Source: Falsiroseomonas selenitidurans
GTDB taxonomy: Bacteria > Pseudomonadota > Alphaproteobacteria > Acetobacterales > Acetobacteraceae
Assembly (NCBI RefSeq): GCF_012103215.1
Contig: NZ_JAAVNE010000036.1
Location: 1 to 55,546 of the forward strand
Direction of reading: 5' to 3'
Length of the DNA stretch: 55,546 nucleotides
This document shows, in pieces, positions 9,179 through 17,070 of this stretch (positions are counted from its first letter, which is position 1; each line of letters begins with the position of its first letter). The position numbers and the translations under genes are program-made. The notes beneath the pieces are model-generated. The model worked only from the letters and a program-made list of their open reading frames with translations. It searched no databases and had not been told where the DNA came from.

Positions 9179-10335
9179 GCCGCCAGCCTGTCGCCGAGCC
9201 GGTCCAGGAAGGCGCAGCAGGCGGCGATCTCGGAGTCGGCGATCCATTCCTCCGGCTGGTGCGCCTGCGCCACCTGGCCCGGGCCGCAGACCAGGGTGGC
9301 GATGCCGGCGCGCTGGAACACCCCGGCTTCCGTGGCGAAGGGCACCCGCGCCGGCGCCCCTACCGCGCCGCACGCCCGCGCCAGGGCCAGCAGCGGCGAG
9401 GCCTCCGGCAGGTCCAGCGGCGGCGCGTCGCAGCGGCGGCGGATGCGGAACTCGGCCTCCGGCGCGGTGGCGCGCAAGGCCGGCAGCAGCGTGCCCTGGG
9501 CCAGATCCTCCACCGCCGCGCGCACCGCCTCCGCCGGGTCGCCCGGCACGCTGCGCACCTCGAAGACGAATTCCGCCAGGTCGGGCACGATGTTGAGGAT
9601 GCTGCCGGCGTGGAAGGTGCCGGTGTGCACGGTGGTCCAGGGCGGCTCGAAGCCTTCGGCCCGGCGGCCCTCGGCGGCGTAGCGGCGGGCCAGCTGCTTC
9701 AGCAGCGCCACCGCCTCCGCCGCCGCTTCCAGCGCATTGGCGGTGCGGTGGGTCTGGGAGGAATGGCCGGTGCGCCCCGTCACCGTCACCTCCCAGGAGG
9801 CATAGCCCTTGTGCGCCACCACGGGCGCCATGCCGGAAGGCTCGCCGACGATGCACCAGGCCGGCGGCGGCCCCGTCTCGCCCAGGCTGGCGACCAGCAG
9901 CGGGGCGCCGGCGAAGGTGGTTTCCTCATCGAAGGACAGGCACAGATGCACCGGCCGCTTCAGCTGCTTCGCCCGCAGCCCGGGCACCGCGGCCATCACG
10001 CAGGCCCAGAAGCCCTTCATGTCCACCGTGCCGCGCCCGATCAGGCGCCCGGCGGCGCGGCGCAGCACGAAGGGGTCCGCCTGCCACGCCTGGCCTTCCA
10101 CCGGCACGCAATCCGCATGCGCGGACAGCGCCACGCCGCCGGCGACCGCCGGGCCGATCACGGCATGCAGCGCCGCCTTCTGCCCGCCGGGGTCGGGCAC
10201 GCGCCGGCAGGTCACGCCATGGCTGGCGAGCGCCTGCTCCACGAACTGCACAAGGTCCAGGTTGCTGCGCGCGCTGGTGGTATCGAAACCCACCAGCCGA
10301 TCCAGCAAGCGGACCGCTTCCGCCTCGGCCGCCAT
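9175..10335 (-). CDS. argE: Acetylornithine deacetylase, M20 family
   Basis: A 386-residue M20/ArgE metallopeptidase-fold enzyme releasing acetate from N-acetylornithine or similar N-acyl amino acids. Seen: the VGFDTTSARSN N-terminus, the first metal ligand region SAHADCVPVEGQ, GRGTVDMKGF with the bridging Asp, SFDEETTFAG with the catalytic Glu pair, and CGPGQVAQAHQPEEW near the C-terminus. The length matches ArgE. A gggggac ribosome site precedes the ATG. It is linked to the AstE-like gene rather than to other arginine genes, so a catabolic deacylase role is also possible. Confidence 0.85.
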   Translation of the reverse strand: MAAEAEAVRLLDRLVGFDTTSARSNLDLVQFVEQALASHGVTCRRVPDPGGQKAALHAVIGPAVAGGVALSAHADCVPVEGQAWQADPFVLRRAAGRLIGRGTVDMKGFWACVMAAVPGLRAKQLKRPVHLCLSFDEETTFAGAPLLVASLGETGPPPAWCIVGEPSGMAPVVAHKGYASWEVTVTGRTGHSSQTHRTANALEAAAEAVALLKQLARRYAAEGRRAEGFEPPWTTVHTGTFHAGSILNIVPDLAEFVFEVRSVPGDPAEAVRAAVEDLAQGTLLPALRATAPEAEFRIRRRCDAPPLDLPEASPLLALARACGAVGAPARVPFATEAGVFQRAGIATLVCGPGQVAQAHQPEEWIADSEIAACCAFLDRLGDRLAA

Positions 10336-10423
10336 GCGTAAAGTCCCCCGACGACCACTTTATACGGTGGCCGCAACAGGGCAACTCGCGGTGGTGCCGC
10401 AGAGCGTAACGCCGGGCCCGCTG

Positions 10424-11386
10424 CTACTGGGCCAGCCCCAGCTCCCGCAGCACGGTGCGGTTCATGGTGCTCTCCGCGGCGAAGCGGGCCTGGAAGGCGG
10501 CGCCGGGCAGATAGCGCGGCACCGCGTTCAGCCGCTCCGCCGCCAGGCGGAAGCTGTCGCTGGCCACCGCGGTGGCGCAGGCGCGCTCCAGCGTCGCGGC
10601 CGCGGCGTCCGGCATCCCGGCCGGGCCGACCAGCCCGCCGGCGGAACTGCCCTCGATCGGGTGGCCGAGCTCCGCCACCGTCGGCACCTGCGGCAGGGCG
10701 GCCATGCGGTCCCGGCCGAACACCGCCAGCATGGGCAGGTTGTTGTTGGTGGGGATGGAGGGGCTTTCAACGAAGGCCTGGATCTGCCCGCCCAGCGCGG
10801 CGGTGGCCATCGGCCCGGCGCCGGTGAAGGGCACGTGCAGGCCATCCACGCCCGCCGCCTTCAGCAGCGCCGCCATCAGGATATGCTGCGTGCTGCCCTG
10901 GCCGGGGGAGCCATAGACCAGCGCCTCCCGCCCCGATTTCGCATGGGCGATCATGCCGGCGAAATCCTGGAACGGCGCGCCGCGGCCGGCCACCAGCACC
11001 TGCGGGTTGTCATAGACCAGGCAGAGGAAGCGGAAGCTGTCCAGGGCATAGGACAGCTGCTGCAGGTGCGGCTGCGCCGTCAGCGGGTTGTTCGGCGACA
11101 TGCCGATCGTGTAGCCATCCGCCGCCGCGCGGGCGACGGCCGCATCCCCGATGGTCCCGGCCGCGCCGCCGCGGTTGACGATGACCACGGTCTGCCCCAG
11201 GGCGCGGGAGAGTTCCGGCTGCAGGGCGCGCGCCATCAGGTCGGTATTGCCGCCGGGCGGATAGGGAACCACCAGCTGGATGGGGCGGGTGGGGTAGTTT
11301 TCCTGCGCCAGGGCGGCGCCAATCGTGGCCAGCGGCATGGCCAGCAGCGTTGCAAGGGCGAGGGCGTGACGGCGCAGCACGGACAT
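10424..11386 (-). CDS. Bug/TctC-family periplasmic solute receptor
   Basis: A 320-residue tripartite tricarboxylate receptor with a signal peptide ending ALAQ and the family start YPTRPIQLVVPYPPGG. The GSPGQGSTQH and LHVPFTGAG segments match the ligand loops of Bug proteins, which bind carboxylates, amino acids or aromatic acids. No TctA/TctB membrane genes are nearby, so it is an orphan receptor as is usual in Acetobacteraceae and Burkholderiales. The start at 11386 follows a gggaaaa ribosome site; 24 upstream codons in frame are not signal-peptide-like. Confidence 0.9.
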   Translation of the reverse strand: MSVLRRHALALATLLAMPLATIGAALAQENYPTRPIQLVVPYPPGGNTDLMARALQPELSRALGQTVVIVNRGGAAGTIGDAAVARAAADGYTIGMSPNNPLTAQPHLQQLSYALDSFRFLCLVYDNPQVLVAGRGAPFQDFAGMIAHAKSGREALVYGSPGQGSTQHILMAALLKAAGVDGLHVPFTGAGPMATAALGGQIQAFVESPSIPTNNNLPMLAVFGRDRMAALPQVPTVAELGHPIEGSSAGGLVGPAGMPDAAAATLERACATAVASDSFRLAAERLNAVPRYLPGAAFQARFAAESTMNRTVLRELGLAQ

Positions 11387-11477
11387 GGCGTTGTTTTCCC
11401 GGTTCCTGGACGCGCCGAGACGCTCGCGCAGGCCCGGGGAGGCGGTCAAGGCCGACATGCCCCGGCGGGGGCCGCCT

Positions 11478-12239
11478 TCACCGCCCGGCGCGCGCCTCCG
11501 CCACCAGCCGCTCCAGCGTCGGCAGGTCCACCGCGCCGGGCACCAGCGTGCGGCCGATCACCAGCGCCGGCGTGCCGTCCACCCCCAGCGCCTGGGCCAG
11601 CCGCAGATTGGCCTCGATCCGCGCCTGCAGCGCCGGATCGGCCATGTCCCGGCGCAGCCTTGCCCAGTCCAGCCCGACGCGTTCCGCCTGCTGGCGCAGC
11701 ACGGCCTCCGTCGGCTCCACCCGCAGCGCCATCAGCGCGTCGTAGAAGGGCCCATAGCGGCCCTGGCGCTGGGCGGCGAGCAGGGCGCGCGTCGCCACCA
11801 CGCTGGCCGGGCCCAGGATCGGCAGGTCCTTCATCACCACGCGCAGGTTGCGGTCGCGGCGCAGCAGCGCCTCCATCGTCGGGTGCAGCTGCTTGCAGTA
11901 GCCGCAGCGCGCGTCGAAGAACTCCACCACCGTCAGGTCGCCCTCCGGGTTGCCCTTCACCGGGTCCGCCGGGTCGCGGAACAGCGCATCGGCCTGGCTG
12001 ACGATGGCCTGGCGCTGCGCTTCCGCCCGCGCCGCCTGCTCCGCCTGTTCCAGCCCGCCGATCGCGTCCCGCAGGATGGTGGGGTCTTCGCGCAGCGCCT
12101 GGCGCAGGATCTCGATGATCTCGGCCCGCTGCGCCGGGGTGAAGCCCTGCGCCAGGGCGGCGGAGCCGAGCGCCGGCACCAGGGTGAGCGCCAGCAGCAG
12201 CGCGCGGCGGCGCCAAGGTCGGGGCATGGGAATCCTCAT
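11478..12239 (-). CDS. DsbA-family periplasmic thiol oxidoreductase
   Basis: A 253-residue exported thioredoxin-fold protein. The signal peptide ends AALAQ at residue 31, a helical N-terminal region follows (32-95), then a thioredoxin domain with the redox motif CGYC (Cys112, Cys115) in VVEFFDARCGYCKQ and a cis-proline in DGTPALVIG. Known relatives (Com1/BdbD/ScsC type) oxidise or isomerise disulfides, and the helical N-terminus may mediate oligomerisation. Its ATG overlaps the stop of the M48 protease by ATGA, which fits a shared role in envelope protein folding and quality control. Confidence 0.9.
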   Translation of the reverse strand: MRIPMPRPWRRRALLLALTLVPALGSAALAQGFTPAQRAEIIEILRQALREDPTILRDAIGGLEQAEQAARAEAQRQAIVSQADALFRDPADPVKGNPEGDLTVVEFFDARCGYCKQLHPTMEALLRRDRNLRVVMKDLPILGPASVVATRALLAAQRQGRYGPFYDALMALRVEPTEAVLRQQAERVGLDWARLRRDMADPALQARIEANLRLAQALGVDGTPALVIGRTLVPGAVDLPTLERLVAEARAGR

Positions 12240-13612
12240 CGGCTGGGCAGGTTCTCGGGCGCGGCGGCGTTGCGCAGGTCCTGGGCGCGCAGGCGCTGCG
12301 GCCCGGCGGGCAGCGCTTCCTCCGCGCGGCGGGCCAGCAGGCGGGCGGTGCGGGCATTGCCCAGCAGCAGGGCTTCCTCCGCCAGCGCCAGGTCGGCCTG
12401 CGGCAGGTTGCCCAGGCGGCCCTGGGCGATCGCCATCTGCCGCCAGACGAAGGGGCTTTCGCGTTCGCGGGCCAGCGTCGCCTCCAGCTCCGCCACCGCC
12501 TGGCGCAGCTGCGCCGGCTGGCCGAGCTCGATCAGCACCCGGGCGTAGGAAAGGCGGATCAGCGGCTCATCCGGCGCCAGGCGGCTGGCGCGGGCATAGG
12601 GGGCGAGCGCCTCCGCCGGGCGATGGCCCTCGAACAGGATCTGGCCCTTCAACTCGTTCAGCCAGGGGCTGTTCGGGTCCTCCGCCAGCAGCCCGTCGAT
12701 CATCTGCACCGCCAGCGGAATGCGGCCGGAGCGGAACTGCGCGATGGTGCGGGCATAGCGCGCGGGGGCGGAGGTATCGCTGGGCGGGTAGCGGCGCCAG
12801 GTGCTGGCGGGCGCATCGATGAAGCCGTCCAGCTTGGCGCGCACCATGGCGAAGGCCGAATCGAAGCCCGGCGGCATCGGCGCATCCGCGAAGCGGGATC
12901 GCGCGATATGTTCCCGGGCGAATTCCAGCCGGTCGCGCGACAGCGGGTGGGTGCGGAAATACGGGTCCTGCCGGCCGACGACGAGCAGTTCCTGATCCAG
13001 CAGCTTCTCCAGCAGCGCCTCCATGCCGCGGGAGGACCAGCCGAGCCGGTCCAGATAGGTCACCGCCGCCTGGTCGGCCGATTGCTCCTGGCTGCGGGTG
13101 AAGGCGTAGAATTCCCCCATCGCGCTGGCCTGGCCGCCCAGCATGCCCGCCGCCAGCGCGCCGGACTGGCCGGATGCGGCGGCGGCGACGCCGCCCAGCA
13201 GCATGGCGGCGACGGAGCGCAGCATGGCCGCGCGCATCTCCTCCGGCAGCCGGGCCAGGTGGCCGCCGGCGATGTGGCCGGTCTCATGCGCCAGCACGCC
13301 GACCAGCTCCCGCACCGTACCGGATTGCTGGATCAGGCCGGTGTGGATGAACAGCCGGTTGCCGGTGCTGACGAAGGCGTTTATGGCGCGGTTCTGGATC
13401 AGCGTGATCCGAACCAGTCCGGGATCGACGCCCGCCGTCCGGAACAGCGGGTGTGACAGGCGACGGACCAGGTTTTCGGTCTCCGCGTCCCGGATGGTGA
13501 CGATCCGCTGCGGCGCGGACTGCGCCACGGCCCGTCCCGGGGCGACCAGCGCGACGAGGAAGGCGAGGACGACCAGGATGACGACCAGCTTGGTGGCGGT
13601 GTTCGGGGCCAT
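12236..13612 (-). CDS. M48 metalloprotease with TPR domain, BepA-like
   Basis: A 458-residue periplasmic protease. Seen: an N-terminal hydrophobic export segment (residues 7-28), the zinc motif HETGH in VLAHETGHIAGG, a third ligand Glu in the EQSADQAA segment, and a C-terminal TPR-like half from about 330. Length and domain order match BepA (YfgC), which helps outer-membrane LptD assembly and degrades misassembled proteins. It is the first gene of an operon with the DsbA-like protein; BepA substrates such as LptD depend on disulfides, so the pairing is logical. The ATG at 13612 is the only start keeping the export segment. Confidence 0.9.
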   Translation of the reverse strand: MAPNTATKLVVILVVLAFLVALVAPGRAVAQSAPQRIVTIRDAETENLVRRLSHPLFRTAGVDPGLVRITLIQNRAINAFVSTGNRLFIHTGLIQQSGTVRELVGVLAHETGHIAGGHLARLPEEMRAAMLRSVAAMLLGGVAAAASGQSGALAAGMLGGQASAMGEFYAFTRSQEQSADQAAVTYLDRLGWSSRGMEALLEKLLDQELLVVGRQDPYFRTHPLSRDRLEFAREHIARSRFADAPMPPGFDSAFAMVRAKLDGFIDAPASTWRRYPPSDTSAPARYARTIAQFRSGRIPLAVQMIDGLLAEDPNSPWLNELKGQILFEGHRPAEALAPYARASRLAPDEPLIRLSYARVLIELGQPAQLRQAVAELEATLARERESPFVWRQMAIAQGRLGNLPQADLALAEEALLLGNARTARLLARRAEEALPAGPQRLRAQDLRNAAAPENLPSR

Positions 13613-15071
13613 GCGCGGCAGCCTAGCGCGATCGGCGCGCGCCTCCCACCCTTGGGCGTGTAACCGGCCGGCCCGGCGGCTGGCCCTGTTGCTGGCCCTG
13701 GCCCTGCCCGGCTGCGGCGGGCTGGCGGGCACGGAAGGCCCGCAGGCCGGGGAGGAGGGCTTCGTCCGCGGCTTCCTGGGCGGCGTCGCCGGGTCCGACC
13801 CGCGCGCCGTGCTGGCCGGGCGCGAGGTGCTGACGCGCGGCGGCTCCGCCGCTGACGCCGTGGTGGCGGCGGCCCTGATGATGAGCGTCACCCAGCCGTC
13901 CCGTGCCGGGCTCGGCGGCGGCGGCGCCTGCCTCGTCTATGTGCCGGTGCGCAATGCGGTGGAGGCCATCGTCTTCCCGCCCGGCCCGCGCAGCGGCGCC
14001 CCGGCCGGGGCCGACCGCCCGGCTGCCGTGCCGCTGATGGCGCGCGGCCTCTTCGCCCTGCACGCCCGCGCGGGGCGCCGGAATTTCGAGGAATTGATCG
14101 CCCCCGCCGAACAGGCAGCGCGCTTCGGCACGGAAGTCAGCCGCGCGCTCGCCGCAGACCTTGCCGTGGTCGCCGCGCCGCTGCTGGCGGACCCCGCCGC
14201 CGCGGCGATCTTCGCCGGCCCCGGCGGCCAGCCGCTGCGCGCCGGAGACCGGCTGGTGCAGCCGGATCTGGGGGCGACCCTCGCCACGCTCCGCACCGCC
14301 GGCGTCGGCGACCTGCACCAGGGCGGGCTCGCCCGGCGGCTGGAGGAAACCTCCCGCGCCGCCGGCGGCATGCTGACGGTGGAGGAACTGCGCGAAGCGG
14401 TGCCGCGGGTGATGGAGCCGGTGCAGGTCTCGGTGGGCAACGATATCGCCAGCTTCCTGCCGCCGCCGGCCGATGGCGGGCTGGCCGCGGCAGCCGCCTT
14501 CACCGCGCTGCAGGGCCGCGCGGCGCCTGATGCCGCGGCGGCACGCGCCGCTTCCGTGGCGGCCGCTTGGCGCGCCCGCGGCGGGGCGCCCATGGCCATC
14601 CTGGCGGCCACCGACCTGCCAGCCGGCGATCCGGGCCTGCTGCCGGCGTCCGCCGGGCTGGTGGCGCTGGACCGGGACGGCATGGCGGTGACCTGCGTCT
14701 TCACCATGAACAACCTGTTCGGCACCGGCCGCGTGGCGCCCGGCACCGGCGTGCTGCTGGCCGCGGCGCCGGGGCTCGGCCGGGTGCAGCCGGCGCTGCT
14801 GTCCGCCGGCCTCATCCACAGCCCGAACATCCGCGCCTTCCGCGCGGCCGTCAGCGGCAGTGGCCAGCAGGCTGCGCCGATGGCGGTCGCCCTGCCGCTG
14901 TCCCGCCTGGTGGCCGGCGCCCCGGTGACGGAGGCGGTGGCCGCGGTGCCGGAGCCCGGGCGCAGCCAGATGGTGGCCTGCCCGCGCTACCTGCCGGGCG
15001 ACGCCGCCAGCTGCCAGGTGGTGACGGACCCGCGCGGCGCCGGCCTGGCGCTGGGCGCCGTGGATCGCTGA
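13611..15071 (+). CDS. Gamma-glutamyltransferase-like lipoprotein, nucleophile Thr not conserved
   Basis: A 486-residue protein related to gamma-glutamyltranspeptidase. The large-subunit signature is present (GGSAADAVVAAAL then RAGLGGGG) and a small-subunit-like segment DRDGMAVTC and FGTGRVAPGTG follows. The conserved TTH at the autoprocessing site is missing: by alignment to DRDG the nucleophile position holds Ser347 in PASAG. An LALPGC lipobox (Cys35) predicts a lipid-anchored periplasmic protein. It is shorter than normal GGT. The start is weak: ATG 13611 shares two bases with the start codon of the opposite M48 gene and leaves a long n-region. It may be an amidohydrolase using Ser, or a non-catalytic relative. 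Confidence 0.75.
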   Translation: MRGSLARSARASHPWACNRPARRLALLLALALPGCGGLAGTEGPQAGEEGFVRGFLGGVAGSDPRAVLAGREVLTRGGSAADAVVAAALMMSVTQPSRAGLGGGGACLVYVPVRNAVEAIVFPPGPRSGAPAGADRPAAVPLMARGLFALHARAGRRNFEELIAPAEQAARFGTEVSRALAADLAVVAAPLLADPAAAAIFAGPGGQPLRAGDRLVQPDLGATLATLRTAGVGDLHQGGLARRLEETSRAAGGMLTVEELREAVPRVMEPVQVSVGNDIASFLPPPADGGLAAAAAFTALQGRAAPDAAAARAASVAAAWRARGGAPMAILAATDLPAGDPGLLPASAGLVALDRDGMAVTCVFTMNNLFGTGRVAPGTGVLLAAAPGLGRVQPALLSAGLIHSPNIRAFRAAVSGSGQQAAPMAVALPLSRLVAGAPVTEAVAAVPEPGRSQMVACPRYLPGDAASCQVVTDPRGAGLALGAVDR

Positions 15072-16240
15072 TGGCGCTCAAGACCGGACGGGGGGCGGCG
15101 GCACCGCCCTTCCTGGTGATGGACGTGATCGCGGCCGCCAATGCGCGCGCCGCCACCCTACCCCCCGGCGCGCCCGGGGTGCTGCGGATGGAGGTCGGCC
15201 AGCCCGGCGGCGGCGCCCCGCGCGGCGCGGCCGAAGCCGCCATCCGCGCGCTGCGGGAAGACCGGCCGATGGGCTATACGGAGGCCTTCGGCCTGCCCGG
15301 CCTGCGCGCCCGCATCGCCGACCACTACCGGTCGACCTATGGCGTGGCGGTGCCGGCTTCGCGCATCGCGGTGACGGTGGGGGCCTCCGGCGCCTTCCCC
15401 CTGGCCTTCCTGGCCGCCTTCGATGCCGGCGACCGGGTGGCCATGGCCGCCCCCTTCTACCCGCCCTATGCCAACATCCTGACCGCTTTGGGCATGCAGC
15501 CGGTGCTGCTGCCCTGCGACGCCACCACCCGCTTCCAGCCGACTCTGGCGATGCTGGAAAAGCTGGACCCGCTGCCGGACGGGCTGATCGTCGCCAGCCC
15601 CTGCAACCCGGCCGGCACCATGCTGGCGCCGGCGGAATTGTCCGCCATTGCCCGCTGGTGCCATGCGCAGGGGGTGCGGCTGGTCTCCGACGAGATCTAT
15701 CACGGGCTGTCCTGGGGCACGGTGGCGGAGAGCACCGCCGCGGCCTTCAGCGACAGCGCCATCGTGGTGAACAGCTTCTCCAAGTATTTCTCCATGACCG
15801 GCTGGCGGATCGGCTGGCTGGTGCTGCCGGAGGATCTGTGCCGGCCGGTGGAATGCCTGGCGCAGAACCTGTTCATCAGCGCGCCCCACATCGCCCAGCT
15901 CGCCGCCGAGGCCGCCTTCGACTGCGGCGTGGAACTGGAGGAGCGGAAAGAGGGCTACCGCCGCGCCCGCGCCGCCCTGCTGGAAGGCCTGCCAGGGGCG
16001 GGGTTCGACCGCGTCGCCGCGGCCGATGGCGCCTTCTATTTGTGGTGCGACATCGGCCACCTGACCAATGACAGCCTGGCCTTCTGCGCCGGGATGCTGG
16101 CAGGCGCCGACATCGCCGCCACCCCCGGCGTGGATTTCGACCGCGAGCGCGGCCACCGCTTCCTGCGCTTCAGCTATTGCGGGGCGGAGGCGGAAGTGGT
16201 GCAGGCCCCGGCCCGGCTCAGGGCCTGGCTGCGCCGCTGA
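15071..16240 (+). CDS. PLP-dependent aminotransferase, class I/II
   Basis: A 389-residue fold-type I aminotransferase. Seen: the GYTEAFGLPGLR substrate loop, the ASPCNPAG motif, SDEIYHGLSW with the PLP-binding Asp and Tyr, and the Schiff-base Lys238 in NSFSKYFSMTGWR. The C-terminal Arg in FLRFSYCG binds the substrate carboxylate. Such enzymes act on aspartate, aromatic or broad amino acids; the exact substrate is not readable. It starts on the last base of the GGT-like gene (TGATG), implying coupled expression and possibly a shared gamma-glutamyl or peptide-derived amino acid pathway. Its end overlaps the convergent ispE by 23 bases. Confidence 0.9.
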   Translation: MALKTGRGAAAPPFLVMDVIAAANARAATLPPGAPGVLRMEVGQPGGGAPRGAAEAAIRALREDRPMGYTEAFGLPGLRARIADHYRSTYGVAVPASRIAVTVGASGAFPLAFLAAFDAGDRVAMAAPFYPPYANILTALGMQPVLLPCDATTRFQPTLAMLEKLDPLPDGLIVASPCNPAGTMLAPAELSAIARWCHAQGVRLVSDEIYHGLSWGTVAESTAAAFSDSAIVVNSFSKYFSMTGWRIGWLVLPEDLCRPVECLAQNLFISAPHIAQLAAEAAFDCGVELEERKEGYRRARAALLEGLPGAGFDRVAAADGAFYLWCDIGHLTNDSLAFCAGMLAGADIAATPGVDFDRERGHRFLRFSYCGAEAEVVQAPARLRAWLRR

Positions 16241-17069
16241 GGCCGCCGCCCCAGCGCCACCAGGCGGCGGGCAGCGCAGCCGCCGCGGCCTCGGCCCGGT
16301 TGGCGTCGGCGAACAGGCCGAAGCAGGTGGCGCCGGAGCCGCTCATGCGGGCCAGCAGGCAGCCCGGAAGGGCGGCGATGGCTTCCAGAACGGTCGCCAC
16401 GGGCGGGCACAGGCCGATGGCCGCCGCCTCGAGGTCGTTGCCCAGCGGCCGCAGCCAATCGGCCAGCGCGGCGGCATCCGGCCAGGCGGGGGGCGCCGGC
16501 GCGGGCGCAGAAAAGCCGCCCTGCCGTGCCCGGAACACCGCCGGCGTGGCCAGGGCCAGGCGCGGATTGGCCAGCAGCAGGCCGCATCGCGGCAGCGGCG
16601 GCACCAGCGACAGCACCTCCCCGATTCCCTGCATGCGCATCGGCCGGCTGGCGAGGCAGACCGGCACATCCGCCCCCAGCCCGGCCGCCACCGTGGCGGG
16701 GTCCACCTGCGCGCCCCAAAGCGCGGCCAGCACCCGCAGCGCCGCCGCCGCGTCGGCCGAGCCGCCGCCGATGCCGGAGGCTACCGGCAGGCGCTTGTCC
16801 AGCACCAGCGCCGCCGCCGGCGCCACGCCGACGGCCTCCGCCAGGGCGCGCGCCGCGCGCAGCACCAGATTGTCCGGCTCCGCCCCCAGGGCGGCCGCTT
16901 CCGGCCCGCGCAGCGCCAGGGTCAGCGCCACCGCCGGCGCCGCCGAGACCCGGTCCCCCACCCCGGCGAAGACCGCCAGGCTGTCCAGCAGGTGGTAGCC
17001 ATCCGCGCGTTGCCCGGTGACGCGCAGATACAGGTTCACCTTCGCCGGGGCGAAGCCCGCATCCGCCAT
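16218..17069 (-). CDS. ispE: 4-diphosphocytidyl-2-C-methyl-D-erythritol kinase
   Basis: A 283-residue GHMP kinase of the MEP isoprenoid pathway, phosphorylating CDP-methylerythritol with ATP. Seen: the N-terminal APAKVNLYLRVTG signature, DGYHLLDS, the ATP-binding loop PVASGIGGGSADAA and the C-terminal MSGSGATCFG motif. Length fits the family. It begins one base after the stop of the TPR lipoprotein gene, so it is the second gene of that operon. This TPR-ispE order recurs in alphaproteobacteria. Confidence 0.95.
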   Translation of the reverse strand: MADAGFAPAKVNLYLRVTGQRADGYHLLDSLAVFAGVGDRVSAAPAVALTLALRGPEAAALGAEPDNLVLRAARALAEAVGVAPAAALVLDKRLPVASGIGGGSADAAAALRVLAALWGAQVDPATVAAGLGADVPVCLASRPMRMQGIGEVLSLVPPLPRCGLLLANPRLALATPAVFRARQGGFSAPAPAPPAWPDAAALADWLRPLGNDLEAAAIGLCPPVATVLEAIAALPGCLLARMSGSGATCFGLFADANRAEAAAAALPAAWWRWGGGLSGAARP

Positions 17070-17070
17070 G

